From contig SJOL01006425.1 in NCBI GenBank assembly GCA_004794785.1, positions 959,097 to 1,023,096 of the forward strand: a stretch of 64,000 nt of DNA, read 5' to 3'. Positions 10,936-23,650 of this stretch are shown here, piece after piece (the first letter of the stretch is position 1; every line of letters starts with the position of its first letter). Position numbers and translations under genes: made by a program. Below the pieces are notes generated by a model. That model was given only the letters and a program-made list of their open reading frames with translations, searched no databases and had not been told where the DNA came from. The stretch comes from Opisthorchis felineus. Lineage: Eukaryota > Platyhelminthes > Trematoda > Opisthorchiida > Opisthorchiidae.

Positions 10936-13900
10936 ATGTGCTCACCAAGCTCTATGGACTTGGAGACACAAATTGCCTCGAATATCCCTTGGCCCGCCCT
11001 TTCACCCAAATTGCGAACTTTATTGCGTGATGATCCAAAAGAGTATGACAATAAAATTTTAGCTTACAGTTTACAAAACCAACTTCGCTACAGAGGAAAT
11101 ATTATCCAACAGGCAAGATATTCATAGTTTTTGTTTTACCTCACATTGATTACATTCTTTTCAGGTGATCAGGCGCGAGAAGTACTACTATGAAAAGCTA
11201 GTTGCTTACAGTCGGCAAGAATATCTGCTCTACCCCTATCATCTTCAAGACAAAATTGTCCCCGGCCTACGCATTACTCCATTCATCTACTATCGTGATA
11301 TGTTAATTCAACTGGTTCGAGCTGAGCGTTCCTACGACAGTTTGCCAAATTTTACCGCCGCCGATTGTCTCCGTCTCCTGGGTATCGGGCGAAACCAGTA
11401 CATTGATATTGTCAATACGTACAAGAGCTTCCTGACCACAGCCGGACCTGATGAAGATAACAATTTGTATGAAATCCTCTACGATATTTTACCGTGTGAA
11501 CCTGTGGCCCGCATCCATTTCGAACCGTGGTATATTGTACACGTGGGTGCGGTCCTGATGGAGGACATGGAACAATCTACAGAAGCGGAAAAAGAACTGA
11601 TTGACCGCATCATTGATTCGACACGTCTGCTCAACGCCAATGGTGCTTCTGGTTTGCCCGTTGCTGATATGGATGATTCTGTGTTGCAGCAGTTACATCG
11701 TCGTGGCCTGGTTTACATTGATGTCCCAATTCAGGAAGACGATTGTATCGGCGTCCCCACGTTAGAAGGATTTGTCATGAACCGCGTAAACGGCGACAGC
11801 CGGGAGAATTTACTGTACAAGATATTTGTTAGTGCAGATGAGAAGATTACAATCAAAGAGTTGGCAGAGTGTTTACAAATAGATGTGAATTTGGTGGCTC
11901 AGGCTGCGTCGGTATTTTGCAGGCTTGGTTTCGCCTATAAACGGACAGCAGTAGGGAACTTGGATGTTTCTGACTTGACTGCAGATGAGGGCAAGTCATT
12001 GTTCCCATCTCCAGCTCTTACTTCAAACTCGAATCCATCATCAAACTACGAATCACACATGTACACTGCCTCGCCTGATGGTTCGCGACCTCCCAAGAAG
12101 AAACTTGCGCTCATATTTGACTCCACAGTGACTGCTTACTTGATGATGGGCAACTTATCGACCGGACTCAAACCACACGCAGTCACCATGTATGAAGTAG
12201 GGAAGTTGTCGGACGACGCGCTGGAGTCGTTTCTTGCCGAGTTAGATAACTTGTCTTCAATTGATGAGGGAGAGGCCAAACTGTATTATGAGCACGCCGT
12301 TAATTTACGCGAGGCCATTCACTTCTTTCGTGCACAATCCAAGCTGGATTCAACGGACTTTTACGGTGTAGATTTGATTCGTGTTGGTTCTCTCTTGAGT
12401 TTATGTCCGGCTACACGAATACGGATTCTGGAAAAGCACTACAACCTCATTGTTAGTTTGAGCCCTTTGACATATGAGGATAGACAAGCATCAAGCGCCT
12501 CTTGGCCGGTTCATATTGGTCCACCAGTACCAGAAGCCAATTCACCATGGTTTCGCCTGTTTGTATCCTATTTGGCCGGACGTACGCAGGAAACTGCGGA
12601 GGACCCACTTCCTTCGGAGGATGTATTACCCGTACTCCTGTTACCCCGTGGGTCTCGGCTAAATCGATTACCCGAGTGTTTCAGTCCGATATCAAGATTT
12701 ATGCTCATTGCCTGGGGGCATGACCCAATTTTGGTGAATGCAAATATCCTGCTGAACTCAGTGAACGATATGCTACTGTCGTCCACAGTGCTTGTCCAGG
12801 TGAGACAAGTTCGTCTTTTTCAATTCATGTCGTGGCCTATTTTTTGTGAGTTGTATGACCGAAATGCATCTGGGTGTTTCCCCACCAAGGTTTGTTTATA
12901 GATACAATACAGGCATATTTCATATGCTTAACAGTCTTTTTCACCTTCTACTTGCGAACCCGCGTGGGGTGTTTCAGTATGGACATAACTGCAACCTCTG
13001 AAGATTTCATAAGCCGATTTCTTACAAACACGTTTAGATATATTCATACGTTGAGATCCGCGCGCTTTAGTGTGGAGCACAGCTTCTAACACTTAAACAG
13101 ATATTCTACTTCTAAAAGCTTGAAGCAGATGTTGGTGGGTCTTCGTCCCACCGTCGCCATACTCTCGCTAGACACTAACTTATGGCACACCTGGTGACAA
13201 GGGATTTTACACTGTCCTCTCATGTCCGGATGCGAAACGCCGAACTGGGTAGCACCGAGTTACGAAACGCTCAGTAGTCTGTTCAGAGAAGTTGACAAAA
13301 TTCTGATTACTAGCAACTCACGGGTGATGTACGAAAGCCACTGCCCAGGAAAACTCAGTTAACAAGCGGCGGTGGAACTGATCGAGTACGAGAGGCTAAT
13401 ACCATAGAGGACGTCGTATATCGATGCTTGAACAAGATTGTATGTTACGATGCTGTATTTAGTAATTCCTCTGCTTGCAGATGTGGAACAGTGTAGATCA
13501 CATGAGCGTAAATTTGCTCTTATTATCACCACGATAAATGTGGGACTCATTTCACGAGGGTCTCAACAGGACTATGGAAAGGTTGAGGTCAAAACACAGC
13601 GCAATGGAGTTTCAACTGGAATTTGATGGGACCAACCAAGTGCAGACTGGTTGTACAATTCCCAGTCACCGTATAACAGTATGAAGAATCTTCCGCATGG
13701 CATTCCGGAGTTGGTTCTTTGTTTCAAAAAACAGGCTTCGGTAAATATGATCTTTGCTGTAAACCTTGACAATGACTTCAGGTAGGCGTAAACTGTCCTG
13801 AGACTAGTTGGGTAGATTTATGAGAGGATTTATGGTCAAGATTGGTTGTTTGTCATAGCTTTTCCTCATATCCATTTACATTTTTCAACAGTGCTGATGA

Positions 13901-14645
13901 AAAAGATGTCATTATTCGCACCCCCAACTTCCACTAATTGCCTGAATAATTAATTCTCTTGCCTTCTATCTTTCAGGCATGCGATACCTACACGGAAGAC
14001 TTGAAGCTTTATCAACGTTTCATTCCACTTCCCCTATCCAAACATATCATATATTCACAAAATGATTCTCCCCCTGTCCCTGCTTTCGTTCATCGGTTAT
14101 CCAAGCACTTGGACTTATGTTCACTTACCGGCTACATAACCGTGCTTGCCCCCTCCTCATGTGAACCATCTCAAGCACAAGAAACCGATGACTCCTTTGA
14201 CTCGTTTTCCGATCCCACCATCCCACCTAGCATGCTTCAAAACGACCAAGAACCGGCGCATTCTCATCCCTATTGTGTCCTATCCGAGTCTGAACTGACT
14301 GAGCTTGTGAAAAATGCGTTACCCGTCTACTTTATCACATTAAACTTGGGTTTACCTATTTTCAGTGGCGCCCTTCTACGTGCGGTTTGTTCACAAATGA
14401 CTGAATCGTCTGTCACTAACGCTCTCTCTGTATCTCACCGACCTCTTCTCAAGGCGGCTAACACGGTTCTTGTTTCTCGACTTAATCAGTTCTTACGTAC
14501 AGTCTGCAAAGCCGAATGGCCGGCTGCGAGTTCGAGAGTGAAAAATGGAACGATACCCACTGTCGTTGATCAATTGCCAGGCCCATGGCCGTTGCCCACT
14601 CGACGTTTACTTTGTATTGGTGGCCATATGACCACATCAATCTGA
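10936..14645 (+). CDS. FAM91A1: FAM91A1 homologue, complete in three exons
   Basis: Exons 10936-11112, 11165-12799 and 13977-14645 join in phase 0 to give 826 codons; the human protein is about 838 by memory. Exon 1 carries the NQLRYR segment. Exon 2 has LLYPYHL, GLRITPF and the highly conserved SYDSLPNFTAADCLRLLGIG (about residues 114-133). It then has LEGFVMNRV, FDSTVTAYLMMGNLS and HAVTMYEVGKLSD, the border of the C-terminal FAM91 domain. Exon 3 has TGYITVL, GLPIFS and the PLPTRRLL end. FAM91A1 works in the WDR11 complex at the trans-Golgi, linking TBC1D23 and golgins to capture of AP-1 vesicles (known from animals; not shown here). The start may be 10936 or the in-frame ATG at 10954. Between about residues 320 and 345 it has a Ser/Pro-rich insert typical of the linker. 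No LINE or SINE interrupts it, and I found no clear poly(A) signal within 450 bases after the stop. Confidence 0.93.
11113..11164 (+). other. FAM91A1: 52-bp intron with a GC-AG boundary in FAM91A1
   Basis: Exon 1 ends CAACAG and the intron starts GCAAGA; it ends TTTTCAG before GTG ATC. Joining at these points keeps phase 0 and restores the conserved order NQLRYRGN...REKYYYEKL. The nearest GT dinucleotides would break the frame or the alignment. GC-AG introns are a known minority class spliced by the major spliceosome and usually have a strong remaining donor match, as here (CAG|GCAAG). Confidence 0.85.
12800..13976 (+). other. FAM91A1: Second intron of FAM91A1 (1177 bp)
   Basis: Starts GTGAGA after TGCTTGTCCAG and ends TTCTATCTTTCAG before GCATGCGAT. 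Reading through instead would end the protein at 12901 without the C-terminal third. The intron contains no recognisable gene or repeat copy. Confidence 0.85.
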
Positions 14646-17600
14646 GTTTACCACCAACTACCTAAGCCTTGTTTTACCGTTGTTTCCTGAACAGACACAC
14701 GCCTGCCGACCAACACACGTATCTAACTGTGATTTCATGGCTCATCATTCCAGTTTCACTTTAGCTTGAAACCTCCTTACCATTGCATTTTCGCAATGCA
14801 AGTCTTTCTCACTATTTTTGGGACGTCATTTTGAAGCTGTATTTTCCACACCATAACTGCCCTTGTTTTTGTGTATCTCTCCCACCATTCTCCTTCACAA
14901 CGCATGCAACCCAGTGTATACGCCTTTTTGAGCCCTTGTGATCGGGAAAAAAAGAAAAGAATAGTAGTACTGTTCAGAGTGTTCTTTCCTTTATTTTGTT
15001 CAGTTTCAAAAGGTTTCGTTTGCCGTATCATTCAGTTGGTCTACGATCAATAATGTGATCGGGTGAGATATCAAAGTTTGACTTGTGGTTTTCCTTAGGA
15101 TTTCCTATTCACACGTTCACTAGGCTGGTTTTTCAGTGGTAGTTGTAGAGTTTCACGTCATTTTATGAGTGTTGGAGTGTATTCGCACTTTCCATATTAA
15201 CGTCATCTCACCTGAATGGCACTGATGAGCTTAAATACTATTCCTTTTCAGTCGCCCTTTAATGTCAAGCGTCTTGTTCCACAGTCTTCCTTGGCATTGC
15301 ATTTTAGCCTAGGATTTCACCCACTCACTTGAGTCATGTCTTTTGTTTATGAGGGGGAGGTCTGTGGATTGAATATACTACGGTCTTCTTACTGCTACGA
15401 GTATACCTATCTGAATCAGAATCAATACACCTGGCTCGTTACCATGTCTACTGGTGCTAGCGCCGCCGTTGAATTCTGGTTTGGAATGGTATGGAACATG
15501 GCGCTTAGTATTCGCACAGTGGAATTGAATTTTTGAAGGCTCTGACGTGTCCCTGATGAACTAAAACAGGCAGGCAATTGAGTTAAGAATACCAGTCCGA
15601 ACTTTTGAACCCCATCTAGGCATCCCGGGGTCCAGTGATGGTAGGAATTTTCCGCGAGAGGTGTGATTGCTTCAGTGGAAAATGAAATTTGGTGATCTGC
15701 GAAAATATGAAGGTAGATTAGAATGGCTTTTGGTATGAGCATATACGCAACAAGATGCAACATTTTGGCGTGGAAAAGTTTTATTCCATTCGCAAAGGTT
15801 TTGTAGCTAGGATCATTGTGCGGCCAAGAAGCCTCATGGAACATCGAAGCTGGGAATTACTTTTTTCAGTACAGCTTGAAAAAAATAAGCAACGCCATGC
15901 GAGTGGTTTACTATAGTTACCATGCTCCTGTTTTATTCTCTTACGATGAGGGTTTCTGTTTTTGAATCCCAACAGGTATACTACATATTTCCATTCAATC
16001 CCGTGTCTGCTCATGAGTCTTGGTCTGTTCATAAGGGGTTCCAAGGCTTTAGCGGTCGGGAAATCGCATAATCCATCCAAAGTGGCTTTTTTACTATGCA
16101 CAAAAGTGAATCACAGGTGAAGACAGTCCTTGATTGAAGACCTCTCAAAATGATAAACGCGGAAACACGAACATCATTGTGAGTTGCGGAAGGGCACATT
16201 AACTGAACCCTGAAGAGGGAGACTGCAAGAGTTTGGGAAGCAAAAAAATGCGGGAAGTTCCAGAGACAAATTGTTCTAGAAAGATGAAAGTTGCAAACAG
16301 TTGCTTCCTGCATTGAGGGATTGAAACTTGATACGGATGACTAGAATCGAATAAGTGGGTAGAACGTTCAAAAAGTTGGAGTGAAAGAAAGGAAGACGCT
16401 AGTTCTGATGAGCACCTTCCGAGATAGTAACGCTAAAACAAAACAAGCGAACCCACTTCTCGAAGATGTGAAGTTTCGTGAGTTATCGGTTAGAGAAGCC
16501 GTAGTGGCGAGGCAAGTCGAGTAGGCTAGTGTAGGACCAATGGACCCCGCCCTATACATTTTAGCAGTATTTCAAAGTAGGACTAAGTTGAGATTTACAA
16601 ATAAGAAAAGAGACCAAAGCATTTTTGAGCACAAAATAGAAAATAAACCTTACTAGCGGCATGAATCGTGAGGAATCGGTCATAAGCGGACCAGGAGAGG
16701 TTGTTGCCAAACACGAATTCAAGAAGGGCGAACGAGGGAGAATAAGAAGTGCCGGTGGTTTCGATCGTTTGAGGAAGGATGAAAGAAGATGAACATGCGA
16801 AAGGATTTGGATGGGATGAGCGCAGTTGTGGTCGATGTGCCCTGTTTGGGAATCTGTTCAGTGCTCTGGTGGGTTGTTCGTCGCACAATCAGTGAGTGGC
16901 GGCTCTTTGAGAACGGTAGGATAAAGAGTAGGAAGTACCGCATTCCTTCGGAGATATGTGTGTGGGAAGAAACGAGGCAATAAATTAATAACGTGAAGAG
17001 GGGAGAGTGCAGACTTTTGATGTTCTGCTTCAGAGAGACAACCCCGTCAAGACGCATTTGAATAAAGCAGCTGCTTAGGAAATTGTCGACTCTTCCGATC
17101 TGGTTGGGGCATAAACAATATTTTGGGAGCTTTGCCAGAAACGATTGTTTTCAAAGTATCGGGGGAATTCAGTTCTACCTCACCAACTGAATCGAGAGAG
17201 GATGACTGTACCTGGGACACAGGTCAACATGTAGCCGATGGAGCGGTGGTGTTTACACTCTCACTCAAGTTGCTTGGGATGAATGAACTTCACAGCCGTT
17301 GATAGAACAGGAATACTGAGAATTGGGCAATTCTGGAAGCAACATAGCATTCTAGAGTGGATTTATTTGTCCAGACTTTCGGTCACATCCGGAATCCATC
17401 AAGAGCGAAAAAATCGCACGGTAGTTACTGGCCTAGATAGGGAGACATTTTGGAATGAGTGGAGCATATGAATAGTCGCATAACATTCAAAATAATCATG
17501 AACAGAGTTGCATCTTCAATCTCAGTTTGAGGTTATGAACCGCCGTTGGAGCACCACGGCTTTGAGTCGTACGTCTTCGTTCATAGTGATGCTCTTTTTG

Positions 17601-18388
17601 TGAGTGGAACACTTCACGGTTTCCAGTTCTACAGTTAATTACACGGCTACCAGAATTGAATACTTGCATTTGAATACAAACATCTAATCACTCAGATAAT
17701 GTTAACATTCTGAGTTTTACTCCGACTTTTCTCGACGTTGCTATCCAAATGGTTGTTGAAATAAAACAGATCTAGGGCCTGGAACTTAGTTCCGAAACCG
17801 TCTTATCACTGCATGGTGCTCAGTAGCACATCCTGTTTACTCAACCTAATTCAGCTATCCACCTGATGAGAATAAGCCATGTTCTTAGCGTCGGGGATGC
17901 CCATCAAGGGTAGGTTTCCGCCTGCAATTATATATTTTTCCACCGGCTGTTGTATTTTCAATATCATGCTAATTTCAGCGCTAGACTCTCGCAATAGGAA
18001 AACCGGGGACATCTACATGAAAACGCTGGAGTACTAATGTTGTGTGCCTGTGTTTGTTAAGTATTCCTCTGTTCCCATCATGTGTTGGTAGACTGTATTT
18101 AAGGCAGTCCTGGAGTTCAGCTGCAAATAGACAGGACAGAATTGGAGCAACGAAAATGAGGTGGACTGAAATGCCAGAGAATGGCTCTGACAGAGTTGGA
18201 CTCAATCAGACTGGTTCAATAGAAACTGATTCAGTCAGTCGGTTGGGGCTTCTTTTGTCAACTGACTCCGCTTCGTAAGTAACAGTTGTGCAACGCGGTG
18301 ATGGTGGTTGGTGGTTCAATAATAACGGGGAACTTTGCGTCGAAGATGTTGGGGAAGCCTTCTATTGGTTTAATGCTATTTGTTTCAG
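14646..18388. other. Gene-poor stretch after FAM91A1
   Basis: Nothing I can name. Short overlapping open frames occur on both strands. A reading at 18165-18274 (MPENGSDRV...) ends at a good GTAAGT donor and could be an exon upstream of the MYND exon, but its phase does not join that exon directly. Confidence 0.4.
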
Positions 18389-18645
18389 GATGGTGAAACG
18401 GTTCTCCACCCAAATTCCTCCTCGCCCTCTGTGCCGAACGAACACAAGAAACAATGGGACCTGAATGCCATGGATACAACGGACTCGCCGCCCACTTCAG
18501 AAGAGACCATCAAACTTAGTCGACACCGCACGGTTTCATCCGATCAGGAGGAGAGTGAATCGCTTAATTCTGGACTTCAGTGTTGTTTTTGTGGTACTCA
18601 GACCCTGGAGCGCTGTCCAAAATGCAAATGGGCCGCCTATTGCAG
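18389..18645 (+). CDS. Exon encoding the first half of a MYND-type zinc finger; gene unknown
   Basis: The reading is bounded by TTTGTTTCAG before GATGGTGAA and by a GTAGCG donor after TATTGCAG. It gives 85 codons and two bases. The C-terminal part is CCFCGTQTLERCPKCKWAAY followed by C, fitting the MYND pattern C-x2-C-x7-C-x2-C-x4-Y-C. The rest of the motif (C-x3-C, H-x3-C type ligands) must lie in the next exon, which I could not find. The upstream part is acidic, Ser/Thr-rich and looks disordered. MYND fingers bind proline-rich peptides in transcription co-regulators and SMYD enzymes; which protein this is cannot be decided. Confidence 0.55.
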
Positions 18646-18827
18646 GTAGCGACAGTTCGTATTTCAGTTTCAAATTGGTTGTTGTGTGCAGAATGTCCGT
18701 GTCTGTATAGTTTGGCGAAAACAGCAGCTTTTCGGGAAGGAAATACGTATGTTATCTTCATCTTTTAAATCCAAAAGTGCACACCGCAATAGATATGAAG
18801 AACTAGCTACAAATTAACAAGTTGAAA

Positions 18828-19092
18828 TTTTCAGGTGAAACCGATCTATGCCGAAAAGCCGAGAAGCACTGTACAGCTGTTTCATCTTTTCTCAGAATCG
18901 TCAGCAGTGCGCATCTCACGAAATCCCAGGGAGTTTCGAACCTGGACCTCCCGGTTAGAGGTTTGAACACTTAACCGTTCGGTCACCATCAGCAGTGTGA
19001 TAATCTCGCACTTAGGATATAGCACCACTCATCCTTCAATCACCGAAATCATATCATGCGATCGCATAATAACTGGCTTCTCGAATGACGCA
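18828..19092 (-). mobile_element. tRNA-derived SINE, family B
   Basis: On minus, an A-box-like TGACCGAACGG at about 18982 is followed by a B-box-like AGGTTCGAAACTCC near 18925. The 3' body reads AAACAGCTGTACAG, CTTCTCGG and GGCATAGATCG. The 5' part (CGTCATTCGAGAAGCC) lies outside the tRNA-like core. It matches 46900-47180 on + across the whole length, including this 5' part. Confidence 0.7.
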
Positions 19093-19119
19093 TTTTGTGA
19101 AATCATTCTTCAGCTGAGC

Positions 19120-19330
19120 TTCTCATGGATCACTCACACTGTTGATCGACCGCTCGTGGCCGAACGGTTCAAACTACTAGCTGGAAGGTGGTAAGTTCGA
19201 AACTCCGTGGGGTTTCGTAATATGTTAGTGGTCTCCAATAAGGGTAAAACACCTGTATAATGTTTCTCAGCTTCTGGACATAGATTGACTTCACTTGACG
19301 AAATATCTATTGAAAACTCCCAAATCACCT
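19120..19330 (+). mobile_element. tRNA-derived SINE, family B, next to an inverted copy
   Basis: The A-box-like GTGGCCGAACGG (about 19156-19167) and B-box-like AAGTTCGAAACTCC (about 19193-19206) are spaced as in tRNA genes. The tail contains GATTGACTTCACTTGACGAA, shared with the copy at 46900-47180. With the neighbouring minus copy it forms a head-to-head pair. Confidence 0.65.
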
Positions 19331-22117
19331 CAATCTACCATCAATTTGAAATTCCTCGGTGGGGTCATCAGCAGTAGGCATGTATCGTCCCGCATGCGAA
19401 CAGCCCTCTGTTAAAGACCCAAAGGTTTGCAAATTCCCTAATGATCAGAGGCTGTACGAATTCGTTTCGTGTTTAAGTTGAGCAACTTCACACTTGGCCA
19501 CACAAATGACGGTTTACCAGAGCACTGATCTTGGGGTTACTGCTCGCACATGGGCGTGTGTTTCGACATTGGCCAGATAAGCTGATGTGTAGATATCTAA
19601 AAATTTGTTCACATAGGTACTAACGCCAATAATTAAGACCGAGTAGAGCCGGTTGCGCCTGCCACCAGTTGCACCCCATTTCTGTCGGTTTTTCAAGGCA
19701 GAAGGCGAGCGGAAGTTGATACAACTTTGGGATAGGCTTGTTTCTCAGGTGTCCACCAGTGAATCACGGCTGTCATATATTAAAACCCAGTGGTCGCATA
19801 CCGTACAGGCAATAAGTGAAATGAATAGCAAACGTGAGAGAAAGGCAGTTGTTTGCAAAACCTGTAACAATGGGCAACTACTGGGAAACCTGGTTGTCAC
19901 TTAGCACACGTTTTAATGCGTCCCCGTTCCAAATATGTGCAACCATGGTAAGGTCATCTAAGTGTACCATTACGTAAATGCTTGCCATATTGCATGGACG
20001 CAGCTGCCAACCACAGTATGCCGATCTGATCAGGGCTGGATTTATATTGCATGTAGTCCAACTCTATTCGACAAATGGCCAGTTCATAAACCAAGTCCAC
20101 TAGCCAGCCACCAGTAACTGCAATTTGGCAGGTGTGTTTTATTGGTTGTATTCCATTGATTTTGCATCTTACAGTTAGACTGATTTGTCTTTCCACGCAC
20201 GTACACAACCTAGTTTAGCTTGAACGCCTACCTGTGTTTCTATTTTTCTTGTGTGATTAGTTGAAGAATGTGTGGGACGTAGTGTTTTTCTTTCTATGCT
20301 GCGTTTGTGCGATAGAGTCTGAAAATCACGTAAGAATGACCAGAACTCTGACCAGAATTACGTGAGGGCTTTGTCGCATCAGAATTGGACAATATAGCAG
20401 TAATCCTTCTGGTTGAATGACGTACACTGGATAGTTCTGTTGTACTACCTACGTACGTGGATCATCATTAATGTTCAGTGTAGGACAAACATTTTACCAG
20501 TTGTTATGAAGTTAGGGACGTTACAGAATCTCAATCCAAAGAACAGACTCAAATGCGAGTTTTATATTTGTAGAGACGTCTTCTCGTGCATGAATACCAA
20601 GGACAGACTGGATTGAACCTGAGTGTCATTTTATTCGAAGACTGACTAAATGAAATAACATGACTATGTAGCCACTTTTTCAGGTTCTTCAGAGAAAGCC
20701 TAATCGTGAAATTTGTTGTCATATTCAACATTTGGCAGGTGACTCCGCGGAAGAGTGTACGGTGAACTGTTCATCTTATCATTCTGATTAATTTTAGCCT
20801 TCACGTGATTAGATCATCCGTTGATTTTGCTGATTCGTCTACGCCGCTCATCACAAGAGGGGACGTTTTATGACGTCAAGATTGTTGTTGTTGTTGTTGA
20901 TATGGTTCATCGCCACTCGGTTATCACCATTTTCAGACATACTCGAGGCCATATCTGTTTGTGCCAACCATAGACCACTCCTCGTAAAATTGGAATGCAA
21001 CTATCCTCATTTTCCCCGCCTGATGGAGTTCATCATTTAGTCTCACTGATGGTTTTAGAACTGTCACCTGTTTCCTACAACGATGGCTGAAATTTGACTC
21101 AGGAAAATTAAAAAGGTTACTGTGGTTCTTTTGAGAAGCCGACCGGAGGAACCCGCAATCCCAAAGTGTAAGCAGCCACTTTTACTGTAGCGAGGTTAGG
21201 TGTCGATGCACAGAGACTTCAAGTAGTGTTGACGGCATTTCCTTCACTCATTTGCTTACCGCTGAATGCGTAGGTTCATTGCATGCTACTATCCGATGGC
21301 GTTGAAGTTTCCATTAAGCCGTATTAAGTGTGTTTTTCTTTACGTTTATCAGGTAACTTGTGGTCTAGACTCAAATCAACCCCACTTACAAAGAAGCTTT
21401 GAATCACTCTGGGAATGTAGAGACCCCAGATGTTTTCGTTCAGGCACTGTTCGATTGTTCCCTAATGAATATCTGACAGATATCGGCAATAGGACTCGTA
21501 GTGATGTGGGTATGCACATGTGTAGCGTTTGAAACTCCTTATAGCCCGTCTTTGAACTTTCGAAAGTTGGTGGTTGAAGGCCCCCATATCTGACCGGATG
21601 ACTTCTTTCCCATACCTTGTTCTTCCCTCAGAGGTTTACTTTGACAGGAGTGGATTTGGGCTCTTCGTTGTGGGTTCTTCAGATTTGTCCCTGTGGTCCA
21701 GGTTCTGTAGTATGTGCCACATTTTTAAATATTCGTCGCCACCCATCCGATGTCAAGGTCACTGAAAATCTTAGGGTACAAGACAGGCCCGAAATTCTGA
21801 AGGGTGCAACAGGGCTTTCTGAATGTGCGACTGAACAGGTGCCGCTTGATGATCGGCCGTTGACCCGTCCCACTTCCTCACCTTATTCTCTTACCTCGAG
21901 TAGGTGGATGCGAGAGAATTGGTCCTACCATTTCTCCCAGTTTCATATTGAGCTGTGGCTAAATGCAAGCTGCTTGTGGTATTACCTATTCTCCGTGAGA
22001 GTGCACTGACGTCATTTGATTGGACAGGCAAATCTAGAGATGGATGCCAGCCTACATTAAAGCTAAATTGCAATTGTGGTCCCATGTGGCGAATTTGCTT
22101 TTCATAGAAGCAAACCC
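19331..22117. other. No confident gene; possible isolated exon
   Basis: Contains a short TTG repeat at about 20884-20900 and otherwise unannotatable DNA. A helical-looking reading near 19699-19850 sits after a TTTTTCAAG acceptor-like site, but nothing joins it to other exons. Confidence 0.35.
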
Positions 22118-22335
22118 TGGTTTCTTAATCGAGATTTCACCCTGCAAGCGCCGTCAGTCGAGAAACACCGTGCAGCTTTTCCAGCCTCGTTGGGACTCAT
22201 TAGCAGTGTGCATCTTACGTTCAGCAAAAAATTGCTGATCAGTGTGAGTAGCCCGAACTTAGGCAGCACATAGCACCACTTATCCTTCATTCACGCGTTT
22301 TACATCACTTGTTGACTGGTTTCTTGAGTGACGAA
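22118..22335 (-). mobile_element. SINE family B, internally deleted copy
   Basis: On minus it has the 5' part (CGTCACTCAAGAAACC, AAGGATAAGTGGTGCTAT) and the 3' part (GAAAAGCTGCACGGTG) of family B, but the tRNA-like core with the A and B boxes is missing. Confidence 0.5.
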
Positions 22336-22419
22336 TTATCTAGCGGAAGGTCCGTACAGCCTTGTGAGACATCTTCCTTTCTCGGCAGATTACTTGCAGT
22401 TTGGTGGGAAGACCTTGAA

Positions 22420-22545
22420 ACTTTAGTCGAGATTTCGTCCCGCAGGTGAGATCAACTTATGCTGATAAACCGATAATTTCTGTACAACTATTTCATCCTT
22501 GTTTGAAATCAGCAACGCGCAGCTTACGTACGAACTTAGTGAGAA
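22420..22545 (-). mobile_element. SINE family B, 3' fragment
   Basis: Only the 3' body is present on minus (GATGAAATAGTTGTACAG, TATCGGTTTATCAGCATA). It lies about 90 bases from the previous fragment in the same orientation. Confidence 0.45.
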
Positions 22546-23429
22546 ATTTGAACCGGCGAATTTCAAAATATCCCCATATTATTATCAAACCCTTTTACCA
22601 GTTTCAACTCAGCCAACATAATTGCTCTGAAAAACAAACCACATCATATGGTGGAGCGAATTTTTTCGGTTAACTTTTCCATTACACCTTAAGATAACCA
22701 CATTTCTCACCCCGACGGGCGAACATCCCAAGAGACGAATGGAATTGTTTCGCCTGGACGGCGTCCGATTTTTGAGAAGCCACTGGACGGCACTGAACGC
22801 AAAAACGATTGACACTAGCAGCCTTTTGATATCACTGTCGCCACATATGAGTTGGAATTGTGGGGGAGATGGTTCCGACTAACTTGTGTAATTAAATTAC
22901 TCAACTTTTACGTTCACACCGTGCTAGGCTCTCATAAGTTAGTTTGTCTATCCTACTCAGTCAGAGGTACTTCCTTCCGCTATTAGGAAGACAGTCGTGC
23001 ACAATTTGGTATAGACCCTTACTACAAAACAAGAAAAACGTATAATCTATAGGAACTTGGAGTACAATACCCCTCGTAGGTTTTTTCACAAACGTACAAT
23101 GTTTCGGTTGTGTATCCGAGACATCTTAAGTCAAAATTGCTGCTCCGGCTCACTTTCAATCAGTTCACTTATCCGCTATATGCTGAATTAAACACAAGGA
23201 TACCCCAGTGGTATACTTTCAGTATACATTTTCCCGTTCTTTTATCACAGTCTGAATTGTCTCGAACTGCATCGTCCAATTCACCAATACTTCTGTTTTC
23301 CAAAGTACGCTTCCTGCTATCCACGACTAATTGGTCTGTCTGTTGTCCCGATTGAAGGGGTTGCAAGGCAGGCGGACAAGCAGGATAATGACTTGATGTC
23401 CACAAGCCACACTTGCACAACATCTTCAG

Positions 23430-23650
23430 CTCACGAAAAACCGGATTTACAGAAGACGCTTTCACCCGTAATGACTAAGCGCGACACCAATCTGGATCTC
23501 ATATATCGACGAGCCGAGTTGGTCAGGGCAAACCTAAGTGCCTCTGGAGGACGCCCAACCTGTGCTATTTGCGGTGACCCATGTGAACAATACAACAACC
23601 AGAAAGAGATATCCAATAGATCCAAACTGGAGAACGCAATGGAACCCGAT
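23430..23650 (+). CDS. Candidate exon with a Cys-rich C-x2-C-x3-C segment; gene unknown
   Basis: After an acceptor-like CATCTTCAG the + frame stays open to about 23780. It reads NLDLIYRRAELVRANL, then RPTCAICGDPCEQYN. The helical basic segment followed by a Cys cluster looks like real protein rather than noise, but the cluster fits no family I recognise, and the 3' splice end is uncertain. Confidence 0.3.

Noticed and set aside
18165..18274. Open reading before a strong GTAAGT donor as first exon of the MYND gene
   Set aside because: It ends in phase 2 whereas the MYND exon needs phase 0.
18900..18990. Considered as a tRNA gene (GGTTCGAAACTCC B box)
   Set aside because: Continues into a repeated body shared with 46900-47180; no acceptor stem.
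19653..19904. Plus-strand reading with a helical, charged middle (EGERKLIQLWDRLV), thought to be the next exon after the MYND exon
   Set aside because: None of the nearby acceptors joins the MYND exon in phase and it lacks the missing Cys/His ligands.
20884..20900. TTG run considered as a CRISPR-like or satellite array
   Set aside because: Six triplets only, no spacers; a plain microsatellite.
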